From Paenibacillus timonensis (GTDB lineage: Bacteria; Bacillota; Bacilli; Paenibacillales; Paenibacillaceae), in the NCBI RefSeq assembly GCF_022427145.1, contig NZ_JAKSXN010000031.1:1-63097 (forward strand): a stretch of 63,097 nt of DNA. The letters are read 5' to 3'. Each line of letters starts with the position of its first letter. Position 1 is the first letter of the stretch. The notes under the pieces were generated by a model. It ran no database searches, was not told the origin of the DNA, and saw nothing but the letters and a program-made list of their open reading frames with translations. Of this stretch, positions 16,890 to 23,740 are shown one piece after another. A program made the position numbers and the translations under genes.

Positions 16890-16903
16890 GACGGTTGACC
16901 GTC
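16890..16903. promoter_or_regulatory. Candidate operator of the ArsR-type regulator
   Basis: GACGGT-TG-ACCGTC is a perfect 6-bp inverted repeat. On the minus strand a TATACT -10-like box with TTGCGC 17 nt upstream of it ends 9 nt before the dyad, so a bound repressor would block transcription start. Prediction only. Confidence 0.45.
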
Positions 16904-16954
16904 ATTTCTTTTAGTATAGCTCGGGTCCTACAAATGCGCAAAACCTGATAGGTT

Positions 16955-18223
16955 TCAAATCTCCATGAATCTACGCTGTCTCAGCAGTAAAATGACCGGA
17001 ATCAGCAGGAAGATCCCAAAGCTCACGTAAAGCAAATGGACTTGCACCCATTCGCCCAGGATTCCGGCCAGGGCACTCCCCGCCGGTATGGCGCAGGTAC
17101 ATACCATCCCGTATAGCGCGCCGACACGGCCAAGCAGTTCCTTCGGTACGGTCTCCATAAAATAGGTGGTGGAGGGCGTACTGCATAACGAAACGGAGAG
17201 ACCCATACCAAAGCTGAACAACGTGGCCATGCCCAACGGTTGAATCGGCAAGACCGCAGGCAAATACATCAGCGCGTAGTTCGCTCCAAGCAGCAGGTAA
17301 CCGGTCAAGATGAGCCGGCTTTTTTTATAGGCAGCTCCTCTTTTGCCGATCCATAACCCACTGACAATCGTGCCGCAGATCAAGCTAATTCCCATGAAGC
17401 TTAAACCGGCGGGACCCGAACCCAAGATTTCATCGACATAAACGGCATTCAGCACGTTAAAAGGCGACAAGCAGAAGTTCACAAAAGCGGCAGCTAGAAC
17501 GATCGTGATGAGTAGTTGATTGGATTTGAGATACTGCAATCCTTCCTTCAGTTCATGAATGAGGGAGGTGTTACCTGGTTGGCTGTCGTGAAGTTCAGGC
17601 GAGGTCTGGCGGGCCACCCGGATCAGCATGATGAAAGCCGCGGCAAGGGTAAAGGTCAGTCCGTCGATCAAAATGGCCGTGGAAATGCCGAAGCTCGCGA
17701 TGATCCCGCCAACGGCCGCCATGCCCGCTAATTCTGCCGCACGCGAAGCGGAGGTACTGAAGGAATTGCCGCTAAGTAATTTCTCCTTGGGCAGCAACTG
17801 GGGAACCAGGGCCAGCTTAGCCGGAGAAGCGAAACATTCTAATGTTGAGGTGAGCAGCGTCAACACGTAAAGATGCCAGGGAACAAGCAAGCCTTGCCAA
17901 TACAGAAATGCCGTGGAGCAGACGATCAGGCCGCGCCCCAGATAGGTGATCGCGACGACCTTTCGTTTGGACCAGCGGTCCACCAGCGTACCTGCAAGAA
18001 AACTGAAAGCGATATTCGGAATGAAATTCAGCGCGAACAAGGTTCCCATCATCAGTTTGGAGCCGGTCAGCATGTATACCATCCAGCTGTAAGCAATGGA
18101 ATCGACGGAATCGCCGAAACGGGAAATGACGCGGGCCAGTAGAAGGTACATAAATGATTGGTAGACAGCCAGTTCTCTGAACCCGGTAAACGGTCGACTT
18201 TTGACCCGAACTTCCTCACTCAT
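16955..18223 (-). CDS. MFS transporter (drug-exporter type)
   Basis: 422 residues with about 12 hydrophobic segments. The loop between segments 2 and 3 reads GTLVDRWSKRKV, the major-facilitator motif A. Overall similarity in layout is to the macrolide/tetracycline-type exporters (MefA-like, TMS5 family) of Firmicutes, but the substrate cannot be read from sequence. The ATG follows AAAAGGATGGGTGCACG. It probably shares regulation with the downstream ArsR-type gene. The region 18224-18466 before the tRNA genes is AT-rich and holds its promoter. Confidence 0.88.
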   Translation of the reverse strand: MSEEVRVKSRPFTGFRELAVYQSFMYLLLARVISRFGDSVDSIAYSWMVYMLTGSKLMMGTLFALNFIPNIAFSFLAGTLVDRWSKRKVVAITYLGRGLIVCSTAFLYWQGLLVPWHLYVLTLLTSTLECFASPAKLALVPQLLPKEKLLSGNSFSTSASRAAELAGMAAVGGIIASFGISTAILIDGLTFTLAAAFIMLIRVARQTSPELHDSQPGNTSLIHELKEGLQYLKSNQLLITIVLAAAFVNFCLSPFNVLNAVYVDEILGSGPAGLSFMGISLICGTIVSGLWIGKRGAAYKKSRLILTGYLLLGANYALMYLPAVLPIQPLGMATLFSFGMGLSVSLCSTPSTTYFMETVPKELLGRVGALYGMVCTCAIPAGSALAGILGEWVQVHLLYVSFGIFLLIPVILLLRQRRFMEI

Positions 18224-18466
18224 CGTGCACCCATCCTTTTAAAATAATCATACGTTAAAAATAATTTAACGTTATGTTTATTTTATTGATTTTTCGATGG
18301 AATGCAACCCTTTTTTAGCTAAGCTTGTCCATGAGTTTTCAAGCGGGCGATGATTCACCTTGTGCCCGAACGGATTGGGGAATGAAGGAAGGCCACGAAA
18401 GCGCTTTGAACCTTGACTTTGCCGCGGAAGCGTGATAAATTAATTGGTGTTCTCAGTTTTTGTCGT

Positions 18467-18542
18467 TCCCCGATAGCTCAGTCGGTAGAGCACTCGACTG
18501 TTAATCGAGTTGTCACAGGTTCGAGTCCTGTTCGGGGAGCCA
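18467..18542 (+). tRNA. tRNA-Asn (GTT)
   Basis: 76 nt with CCA encoded. The acceptor stem TCCCCGA pairs with TCGGGGA. The anticodon loop is CTGTTAA and the T-loop GGTTCGAGTCC. First gene of a four-tRNA cluster. Confidence 0.95.
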
Positions 18543-18552
18543 TTTCATTCTT

Positions 18553-18641
18553 GGAGAGATACCCAAGTGGCTATAAGGGGACCCTCTGCTAAGGGGTTAG
18601 ACTGCGTAAGCGGTGCGAGGGTTCGAATCCCTCTCTCTCCG
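18553..18641 (+). tRNA. tRNA-Ser (GCT)
   Basis: 89 nt with a long variable arm. The acceptor stem GGAGAGA pairs with TCTCTCC. Anticodon GCT sits in CTCTGCTAAGGGG. CCA is not encoded. Confidence 0.93.
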
Positions 18642-18662
18642 TTCCAACTTTTTCAGATAAAT

Positions 18663-18687
18663 AAACCCCCGGAACCCGGGGGTTTTT
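18663..18687 (+). terminator. Terminator after tRNA-Ser
   Basis: AAACCCCCGG pairs with CCGGGGGTTTTT, a short strong hairpin with a T-tract. Confidence 0.8.
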
Positions 18688-18791
18688 CCATTTATGCGCC
18701 AATTTTTGGTGCAGCAAAAAATAGCTTGCAACCCACATCGCTTTTTGCTATACTCAATTTTGTCGCCGCTTCAAGGCGGTTGTTAAAATGC

Positions 18792-18866
18792 GGCCCGTTG
18801 GTCAAGGGGTTAAGACACCTCCCTTTCACGGAGGTAACAGGGGTTCGAATCCCCTACGGGTCACCA
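18792..18866 (+). tRNA. tRNA-Glu (TTC)
   Basis: 75 nt with CCA encoded. The acceptor stem GGCCCGT pairs with ACGGGTC. The anticodon loop is CTTTCAC. Confidence 0.94.
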
Positions 18867-18896
18867 TTTTCTTTAACTGTTTCAGAAACTTCATAT

Positions 18897-18979
18897 GCGG
18901 TAGTGGTGGAATGGCAGACACGCTATCTTGAGGGGGTAGTGGGCGTACGCCCGTGGAGGTTCGAGTCCTCTCTACCGCA
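18897..18979 (+). tRNA. tRNA-Leu (GAG), copy 1
   Basis: 83 nt. The acceptor stem GCGGTAG pairs with CTACCGC. The anticodon stem CTATC/GGTAG carries loop TTGAGGG, giving GAG. It has a long variable arm and no encoded CCA. A near-identical copy is at 22416-22498. Confidence 0.93.
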
Positions 18980-18983
18980 TCCC

Positions 18984-19022
18984 AGAAAGAAAGAACCTTG
19001 CGTTTAGCAAGGTTCTTTCTTC
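18984..19022. terminator. Terminator after the tRNA cluster
   Basis: AAGAAAGAACCTTGC pairs with GCAAGGTTCTTTCTT. A/T tracts on both sides allow it to serve the convergent HAD gene too. Confidence 0.85.
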
Positions 19023-19046
19023 ATACCTGCAGCTATGAACAAGGGG

Positions 19047-19898
19047 CTAGATTTCCAGCAAAGAGCGGATGGCATAGGCGACCCCGTGATCGTTATTGGT
19101 TTTTGTGGTCACCGTAGCGAGTCGCTTGATATCGTCTACGGCATTGCCCATCGCAATTTTGGTACCAGCGGCTTCAAACATCGAGATGTCATTGTAGCTG
19201 TCCCCGATCACGACGGTATCGGACATGTCTACCCCCAAATGGTCGGCCAGAAATCGCAAGGCGCTTCCTTTATCCGTTTCCTTCGCGATCACCTCGACGA
19301 TATGGTTGGCGGAGGAAGTGGTATGCACCTGCGGCTGGTCGTCGAAATGCTGCGTGATTTCGTTCAGCTTATCCTCATTGAATGTATATACCAAGAGTTT
19401 ATATACGGGACGGCCTTGTTCTAGAAGCTGCAACGGTTGATCGGTCCCTCGAAAGCCGAATTGGACGAACTGGATCTTTGCGCTCTCCCACAGTTTGTCT
19501 CGATCGACGTTTGGATTAGCGCTGACCAGCATATCCATTTCGGCCAGCAGCTTTTGCTCGCCGTCGGAAGGGGAATAGATGGCTTCCGGACAAAAGATTT
19601 CGAAATAGACGTTATGTTTCAATAGATAACGAACGGCCTCTGCGGCTGCGCCCGGGTCAATCGGCGTTTCGCGAAGCAGCTTTCCTTCCCGGTCGAAAAC
19701 TTCCGCTCCATTGGAAGCGATAATCGGAATGGACAGCTCTCCGGTTAAATGTCTGGCGTCAAAACTCGCTCTTCCGGTACATAGCGTAACGGCATGACCC
19801 TTGCTGACGGCATGCGAAATGGCGTCCAAGCCTTGGGAACTCGGACGGCTGTCCGACGTAAGCAGCGTTCCGTCCAGATCTACGGCGATCAGTTTCAT
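19047..19898 (-). CDS. Cof-type HAD-superfamily phosphatase
   Basis: 283 residues. Motif I DLDGTLL (about 7-13) carries the nucleophile and acid aspartates. Motif II is in VTLCTGR, and motif III/IV is Lys in ETDKGSAL and GDSYNDISM near the C terminus. A large C2 cap domain sits between, as in Cof/YkrA-type hydrolases of sugar phosphates or FMN. The start is MKLIAVDLDG because AGGAGGA lies 9 nt before it; a longer reading frame lacks a ribosome site. Exact substrate unknown. A second Cof-type gene is at 55203-56000. Confidence 0.92.
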   Translation of the reverse strand: MKLIAVDLDGTLLTSDSRPSSQGLDAISHAVSKGHAVTLCTGRASFDARHLTGELSIPIIASNGAEVFDREGKLLRETPIDPGAAAEAVRYLLKHNVYFEIFCPEAIYSPSDGEQKLLAEMDMLVSANPNVDRDKLWESAKIQFVQFGFRGTDQPLQLLEQGRPVYKLLVYTFNEDKLNEITQHFDDQPQVHTTSSANHIVEVIAKETDKGSALRFLADHLGVDMSDTVVIGDSYNDISMFEAAGTKIAMGNAVDDIKRLATVTTKTNNDHGVAYAIRSLLEI

Positions 19899-19994
19899 CG
19901 ATAGTTTCCTCCTAGCCCATCGTTTGGTGGGTGTTGTCTGTCTTTTTAGAGTATAAATTATGAAATGCATTTCAGGTCAAGGAGAGATCAAGAC

Positions 19995-20315
19995 GTGGCA
20001 ACCCAGCTTTGGATTATTATTCTGATTGGAGCAGGAACTTATTTATTGCGGGCAGGTTCCTTGGTTTTAGGGAGCCGGGTCCGATGGTCCGACTCGACGA
20101 AGGAATGGCTGTCCTACGTGTCTCCTGCCGTGCTCGGCGCTTTGATCGGCCCGCTTCTGCTGCTCAAGGACGGAAAGTGGATTCCGCTTGCGGAGAATTC
20201 GATGCTGTTCGCCGCCATACCAACGATGATCATCGCCTGGTGGTCGCGCCGGCTTCTGTTGACGGTCGCTGCGGGCGTGTTATTTTATGCCGGCTTCCAT
20301 GCTTGGATAGGATAG
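19995..20315 (+). CDS. azlD: AzlD-family branched-chain amino acid exporter small subunit
   Basis: 106 residues with four hydrophobic segments and the family pattern GAGTYLLRAGSLVLG ... YVSPAVLGAL. The GTG start follows AAGGAGAG by 8 nt; an upstream in-frame ATG lies before that site and is less likely. AzlD works with AzlC in the membrane to export branched-chain or related amino acids. The pair sits alone on the plus strand with azlD first. Confidence 0.88.
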   Translation: MATQLWIIILIGAGTYLLRAGSLVLGSRVRWSDSTKEWLSYVSPAVLGALIGPLLLLKDGKWIPLAENSMLFAAIPTMIIAWWSRRLLLTVAAGVLFYAGFHAWIG

Positions 20316-20354
20316 GCTGGATAGATAAAGATTAGAGAAGAGAGGGGAGCACGC

Positions 20355-21104
20355 ATGGACCGAATGAATCGGCCGAATCGAAGAGAAGAGATCCAGATGG
20401 GTCTGCGGGATGCATTCGCGATCATGCTTGCATATTTTCCGCTGTCCATGACATATGGCGTGCTCGCTGCGTCGGGTGGGCTGAATGAAGGAATTGCCGT
20501 GTTCAGCTCGGTATGGATTTTCTCGGGAGGAGCCCAATTTATGCTGCTTGGCATGTTGGCTTCCGCCGCGGCTCCCGTTACGATCGTAACGACCTTGCTG
20601 CTGTTAAGCATGCGTCATGTCCTGTATGGAGCGACGATGGGACCCTATTTGGCACATTGGCGGGAATCCCGAAAGTGGTTGGCGGCGATGGGCCTTACGG
20701 ACGAAGGGTTTGCGGTGACTGCTAGCCGGGCTGCGCAAGGGGAACCATTGCTGCCTTCCTATTATATAACCTTCGCGATGGCGATCTATGGATCTTGGGT
20801 TGCAGGGACGGCTGTGGGCACCGGACTGGGCAGCTTTGTCACCGCGGAGCTGGCCGAAGTACTGACTTTTGCGCTGCCGGCGCTCTTCATTGCGCTGCTT
20901 GCCGGAGGTGAACGTACGTTGCCGTTAATGGCTGCCGCAGGCTGCGGAGCCGTGCTCGCTACTTTGGCGGGTATGCTTCAATTAGGCGGGATCGGCTTAA
21001 TCGTCGGCGGCTTGGCCGGCGCTACGTTAGGGCAGCAGATCAGCCGGATGAGATCGGGGCGGACAGAAACCGCCCGGCCCAAAGCCGAAAAATCGATAGG
21101 CTAG
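20355..21104 (+). CDS. azlC: AzlC-family branched-chain amino acid exporter large subunit
   Basis: 249 residues with five to six hydrophobic segments and the family motif FPLSMTYGVLAASGGL ... SGGAQFMLLGM. It starts 39 nt after azlD behind GAGGGGAGCACGC and forms a two-gene operon with it. No Lrp/AzlB-type regulator is adjacent. Substrate specificity (leucine, azaleucine or others) is family knowledge, not visible here. Confidence 0.91.
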   Translation: MDRMNRPNRREEIQMGLRDAFAIMLAYFPLSMTYGVLAASGGLNEGIAVFSSVWIFSGGAQFMLLGMLASAAAPVTIVTTLLLLSMRHVLYGATMGPYLAHWRESRKWLAAMGLTDEGFAVTASRAAQGEPLLPSYYITFAMAIYGSWVAGTAVGTGLGSFVTAELAEVLTFALPALFIALLAGGERTLPLMAAAGCGAVLATLAGMLQLGGIGLIVGGLAGATLGQQISRMRSGRTETARPKAEKSIG

Positions 21105-21115
21105 CAAGTACAACA

Positions 21116-21748
21116 TTATTCCGGCTGGGGCGGCAGATCCAGGATTGAGGAATACTTGGGATACAATACCCGAATGCAATCGGGGCAAATATCGTGGGTG
21201 AATTCCGCGTGGGTATGTTTGATCAGGTAGGCTTCAATCGTGCTCCACATCTCGTTTTCGTCCTTGATTTTCTTGCAAACGGCACAAATCGGCAAAAGCC
21301 CCCGGAGCGTTCGGATTTGCTCCAATGCATGCTGCATTTGCATTTCCTGACGCTTCAGCCGGGTGATATCGGTGCAGGTGATCACGATGCCTTGGGGAGG
21401 GGCGGTTGCTTCTTCAATATACGGGGTGAATTCGGCGAGAAACCATAACCCCTCTTCGGCGGTTGGCGCCTTGAATTCGAATGCGAATATCTCGACGTCT
21501 CCGTTCAGGATCCGTGAAAATTGCTCCAGCAGCTGGCGGACGTTAAAATAAGTAAGGTGATGCGGCCCATGCTTGAAATACTGAAAGAGATTAAATCCGG
21601 GTTGAGCCCAACCGGGAGCAACGCCCAAAAAAACGGCTCGGTTTGCCCAGGTCCGATTGACGGAGACGATCATTCCGCTAGGGTCCAAGATGGCAACACT
21701 CTGATTCAACGAATGATAGGGTTCTTTCCAACGGGGATTCTCATTCAC
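21116..21748 (-). CDS. PAS domain protein with a C-terminal CxxC...CxxC zinc-like module
   Basis: 210 residues. A PAS-like sensor domain (about 12-130, ending GIVITCTDITRLKRQE, the usual PAS exit) is followed by a short helix and a module with C155, C158, C188 and C191 (LLPICAVCKKI ... ICPDC). The same module follows PAS domains in many histidine kinases and response regulators. Here there is no kinase, cyclase or DNA-binding output, so the protein may act by binding a partner. It is convergent with azlC, with stop codons 12 nt apart. Cofactor and ligand unknown. Confidence 0.8.
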   Translation of the reverse strand: MNENPRWKEPYHSLNQSVAILDPSGMIVSVNRTWANRAVFLGVAPGWAQPGFNLFQYFKHGPHHLTYFNVRQLLEQFSRILNGDVEIFAFEFKAPTAEEGLWFLAEFTPYIEEATAPPQGIVITCTDITRLKRQEMQMQHALEQIRTLRGLLPICAVCKKIKDENEMWSTIEAYLIKHTHAEFTHDICPDCIRVLYPKYSSILDLPPQPE

Positions 21749-21864
21749 GGCGGGTGCGCTCCTGTCATGAAATCAGGGCAGTCTTCCGACCTATTAAGTA
21801 CTTGCCGGCCCTGTGATAAGATATAGGCGTATGTTTACCTCGATAAGGCCCTTTCTTTAAACGA

Positions 21865-21951
21865 AAATACGCATGGAAAAGAATCGCATTATTTCACTCT
21901 ATTATATACGCAGATGCGTTACTTCACAATGATTAAATTACTTAAATGCGT
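21865..21951. promoter_or_regulatory. TGCGT/ACGCA dyads upstream of the XRE regulator
   Basis: ACGCA-GA-TGCGT forms a dyad at 21908-21919. Further half sites lie at 21869-21873 (ACGCA) and 21947-21951 (TGCGT). All lie in the AT-rich leader of the XRE gene and could be its own operators. Inference only. Confidence 0.35.
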
Positions 21952-21983
21952 CATTAATGTTTTTTAGGAAGGTTGGAGAGAAG

Positions 21984-22346
21984 TTGTCGATCTATGAGCG
22001 CATTGAATTGCTGATCAAAAACAACGGAATGACCAAAAAGGCGTTTTGCCTTGAACTGGGAATCAGTACAGGGAATCTCGGGGATTGGAAGCGCGGCAAA
22101 TCCACGCCGAGTACGAATAAATTGATGGAAATCGCCGCCTTTTTCGATGTGAGCCTGGACTGGTTAATGACCGGAAGAGAGAAACAGGCCGAACACGTGC
22201 AAGACCAGCGAACGGAATATGTCTCCATCGAAAAAGATTGGAACGCGTTTGTGGTCTCGCTTACGGAATCCGAGCGGGCTTTCGTTCGGGAGTACATCGA
22301 ATTTACCCGTTATCGGAGGATGAAGGGCGGCCGGATGGACAAATAA
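21984..22346 (+). CDS. XRE-family transcription regulator
   Basis: 120 residues. An N-terminal helix-turn-helix of the phage-repressor type (about 3-62: MTKKAFCLELGISTGNLGDW ... LMEIAAFFDVSLDWLMTG) is followed by a charged C-terminal helix region. TTG is chosen as start because GGAGAG lies just upstream, whereas the ATG at 21957 has no ribosome site. It stands alone between the PAS gene and a tRNA. Target genes cannot be inferred beyond likely self-control. Confidence 0.85.
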   Translation: MSIYERIELLIKNNGMTKKAFCLELGISTGNLGDWKRGKSTPSTNKLMEIAAFFDVSLDWLMTGREKQAEHVQDQRTEYVSIEKDWNAFVVSLTESERAFVREYIEFTRYRRMKGGRMDK

Positions 22347-22415
22347 TTCCACTTTACTTTTCATGACCGCGAAGATATAATAATCCATGTTCGTCTGAAC
22401 GTTGCCTTAACAAAC

Positions 22416-22498
22416 GCGGTCGTGGTGGAATGGCAGACACGCTATCTTGAGGGGGTAGTGGGCTTACGCCCGTGGAGGTTCGAGTCCTCTCGACCGCA
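22416..22498 (+). tRNA. tRNA-Leu (GAG), copy 2
   Basis: 83 nt. It differs from the copy at 18897-18979 by a compensated base pair in the acceptor stem (GCGGTCG with CGACCGC) and one base in the variable arm (GGGCTTACGCCC). CCA is not encoded. Confidence 0.93.
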
Positions 22499-22518
22499 TC
22501 AATTGAAGCTTTAACGAA

Positions 22519-22552
22519 GAACTTTCCGGAGCATCCGGGAAGTTCTTTTTTT
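22519..22552 (+). terminator. Terminator after the second tRNA-Leu
   Basis: AGAACTTTCCGGA pairs with TCCGGGAAGTTCT, followed by TTTTTT. Confidence 0.9.
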
Positions 22553-22668
22553 GGGTTGCCAACGGTTGTTTTTCGCCGTCTGGGGTATGGAGCGGTGATT
22601 TAATGCACATTCTAACAGAGATCATGCAAAATGTGCGCCAGATCAAGCCGTCTGGGCGGGTTTTCAAG

Positions 22669-22697
22669 TTGACATGCCGATCAAAATTATTTAATAT
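22669..22697 (+). promoter_or_regulatory. Sigma-A promoter of the four-cysteine protein gene
   Basis: TTGACA (22669-22674), a 17-nt spacer and TAATAT (22692-22697): near-consensus. Transcription should start about 22704. Confidence 0.75.
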
Positions 22698-22754
22698 GTC
22701 TAAGTACTAAAAGAGCTGCGCTCTGGAATGAAATTTGATAATACGGGTGATAAC

Positions 22755-23033
22755 ATGTCCTACAGACCGAATGTTGTAAATGTAACCAAGGCCGGCAGCA
22801 ACAAAAATGACGGATTGTATGAGTTTATCGTTAACATGGCCGACGGTACGGCGTGCCGCGTGTTTTACCACCGTAATCCCGAATGGCGGTTAACCAACGT
22901 CAGCAGGCTGCAAAAGACACCTTGCCCGGTCTGCCGTAAAGACTTCATTTGCCAATGCATGGAGAAATTTTCGGGTGAAATCAACCGTCAGATGGTCGAA
23001 GGACAGTGGCTCGACAAGCTTGCGTCCGAGTAA
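22755..23033 (+). CDS. Uncharacterised small protein with a Cys cluster
   Basis: 92 residues. PCPVCRKDFICQCME (about 58-72) holds four cysteines that could bind one zinc ion. The N-terminal half looks like a short beta-rich domain (YEFIVNMADGTACRVFYH). I do not recognise a family. The start is uncertain: the ATG here has GGGTGA close upstream, while an in-frame ATG at 22728 would add nine residues. A near-consensus promoter lies 60 nt upstream and a strong terminator follows, so it is a single-gene unit and may be well expressed. Confidence 0.65.
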   Translation: MSYRPNVVNVTKAGSNKNDGLYEFIVNMADGTACRVFYHRNPEWRLTNVSRLQKTPCPVCRKDFICQCMEKFSGEINRQMVEGQWLDKLASE

Positions 23034-23058
23034 ATGCTTTGACCAGCTGGCGACAGCG

Positions 23059-23086
23059 AGCACGGGAAACTTCCCGTGCTTTTTTC
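23059..23086 (+). terminator. Terminator after the four-cysteine protein gene
   Basis: AGCACGGGAA pairs with TTCCCGTGCT, followed by TTTTT. Confidence 0.9.
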
Positions 23087-23140
23087 ATATATACGTAGGA
23101 TAAAGGCGTCGAACCTTCAAGGTGGGGAGGGGGCGGAAGC

Positions 23141-23566
23141 ATGCCAGAGATACCCAATGAACGGGATGAGCGCGTGATCTTATTTGACGGCGTCTGCCAT
23201 TTGTGCCAGGGAGCGGTCAAATTCATTATCAAGCGTGACCCGGCCGGGCGGTTCCGTTTTGCCTCGCTGCAATCGCAGGCCGGCAGCCGGATGCTGCGAG
23301 CTGCGGGAGCGCGGGAGGAATCGCTGGATAGCGTTGTATTAATAGAACGCGGGACTTATTATACCCGCTCGGCGGCGGCCCTACGCATAGCCAGAGGCTT
23401 GCGATACCCTTGGCCGCTATTGTATGCGCTGATCGTCGTGCCGCGGGGACTTCGGGATGCGGCATATCAATTCGTCGCCAGGCATCGTTACCGGTGGTTC
23501 GGGAAGGATGAGTCCTGCCTGGTGCCGACCCGCGAGCTCAAGGAGCGTTTTTTGGAGGAAGGGTAG
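23141..23566 (+). CDS. DCC-family thiol-disulfide oxidoreductase (YuxK-like)
   Basis: 141 residues. The family hallmark is near the N terminus: ILFDGVCHLCQGAVKFI (about 13-29), with a CxxC pair in a thioredoxin-like setting. The C-terminal half (YPWPLLYALIVVPRGLRDAAY ... RYRWFG) matches DUF393. The role is thought to be redox chemistry, but substrates are not known. The ATG follows GGGGAGGGGGCGGAAGC, and the gene is alone between terminators. Confidence 0.9.
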   Translation: MPEIPNERDERVILFDGVCHLCQGAVKFIIKRDPAGRFRFASLQSQAGSRMLRAAGAREESLDSVVLIERGTYYTRSAAALRIARGLRYPWPLLYALIVVPRGLRDAAYQFVARHRYRWFGKDESCLVPTRELKERFLEEG

Positions 23567-23603
23567 GGTAGAAGGAGGAGTGCCCCTTTCTATAAAAAAG
23601 GTC

Positions 23604-23632
23604 TTGTCTACCATCCATAATTGTGATATTCT
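23604..23632 (+). promoter_or_regulatory. Promoter in front of the Tad operon
   Basis: TTGTCT, a 17-nt spacer and TATTCT. The start would be near 23639, about 100 nt ahead of the tadZ ATG, leaving a leader that contains the hairpins at 23657-23711. Confidence 0.55.
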
Positions 23633-23656
23633 TACTGTAAATTTCAGGAATGCGGA

Positions 23657-23711
23657 ACGGTAGCACCGTCCATGATCCGATTTATATCGGGTTTTGGGCG
23701 GTGCTTTTTTT
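23657..23711 (+). terminator. Terminator with an overlapping alternative hairpin in the Tad leader
   Basis: AGCACCGTCC (23662-23671) pairs with GGGCGGTGCT (23696-23705), followed by seven T. The same left arm can instead pair with ACGGT at 23657-23661, so two exclusive folds are possible. It ends either read-through from the upstream gene or, if the promoter at 23604 is real, acts as an attenuator of the Tad operon. Confidence 0.6.
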
Positions 23712-23740
23712 GTTTTCGTTCCGGTGAAGGAGGGTGGAGC

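Noticed and set aside
22464..22667. Minus-strand open frame over the second tRNA-Leu
   Set aside because: It runs into the tRNA gene and terminator and has no ribosome site.
23639..23740. Cyclic di-GMP riboswitch or T-box in the Tad leader
   Set aside because: The conserved cores of either class (for example GCAAAGCC or TGGNACCGCG) are missing and the leader is too short.
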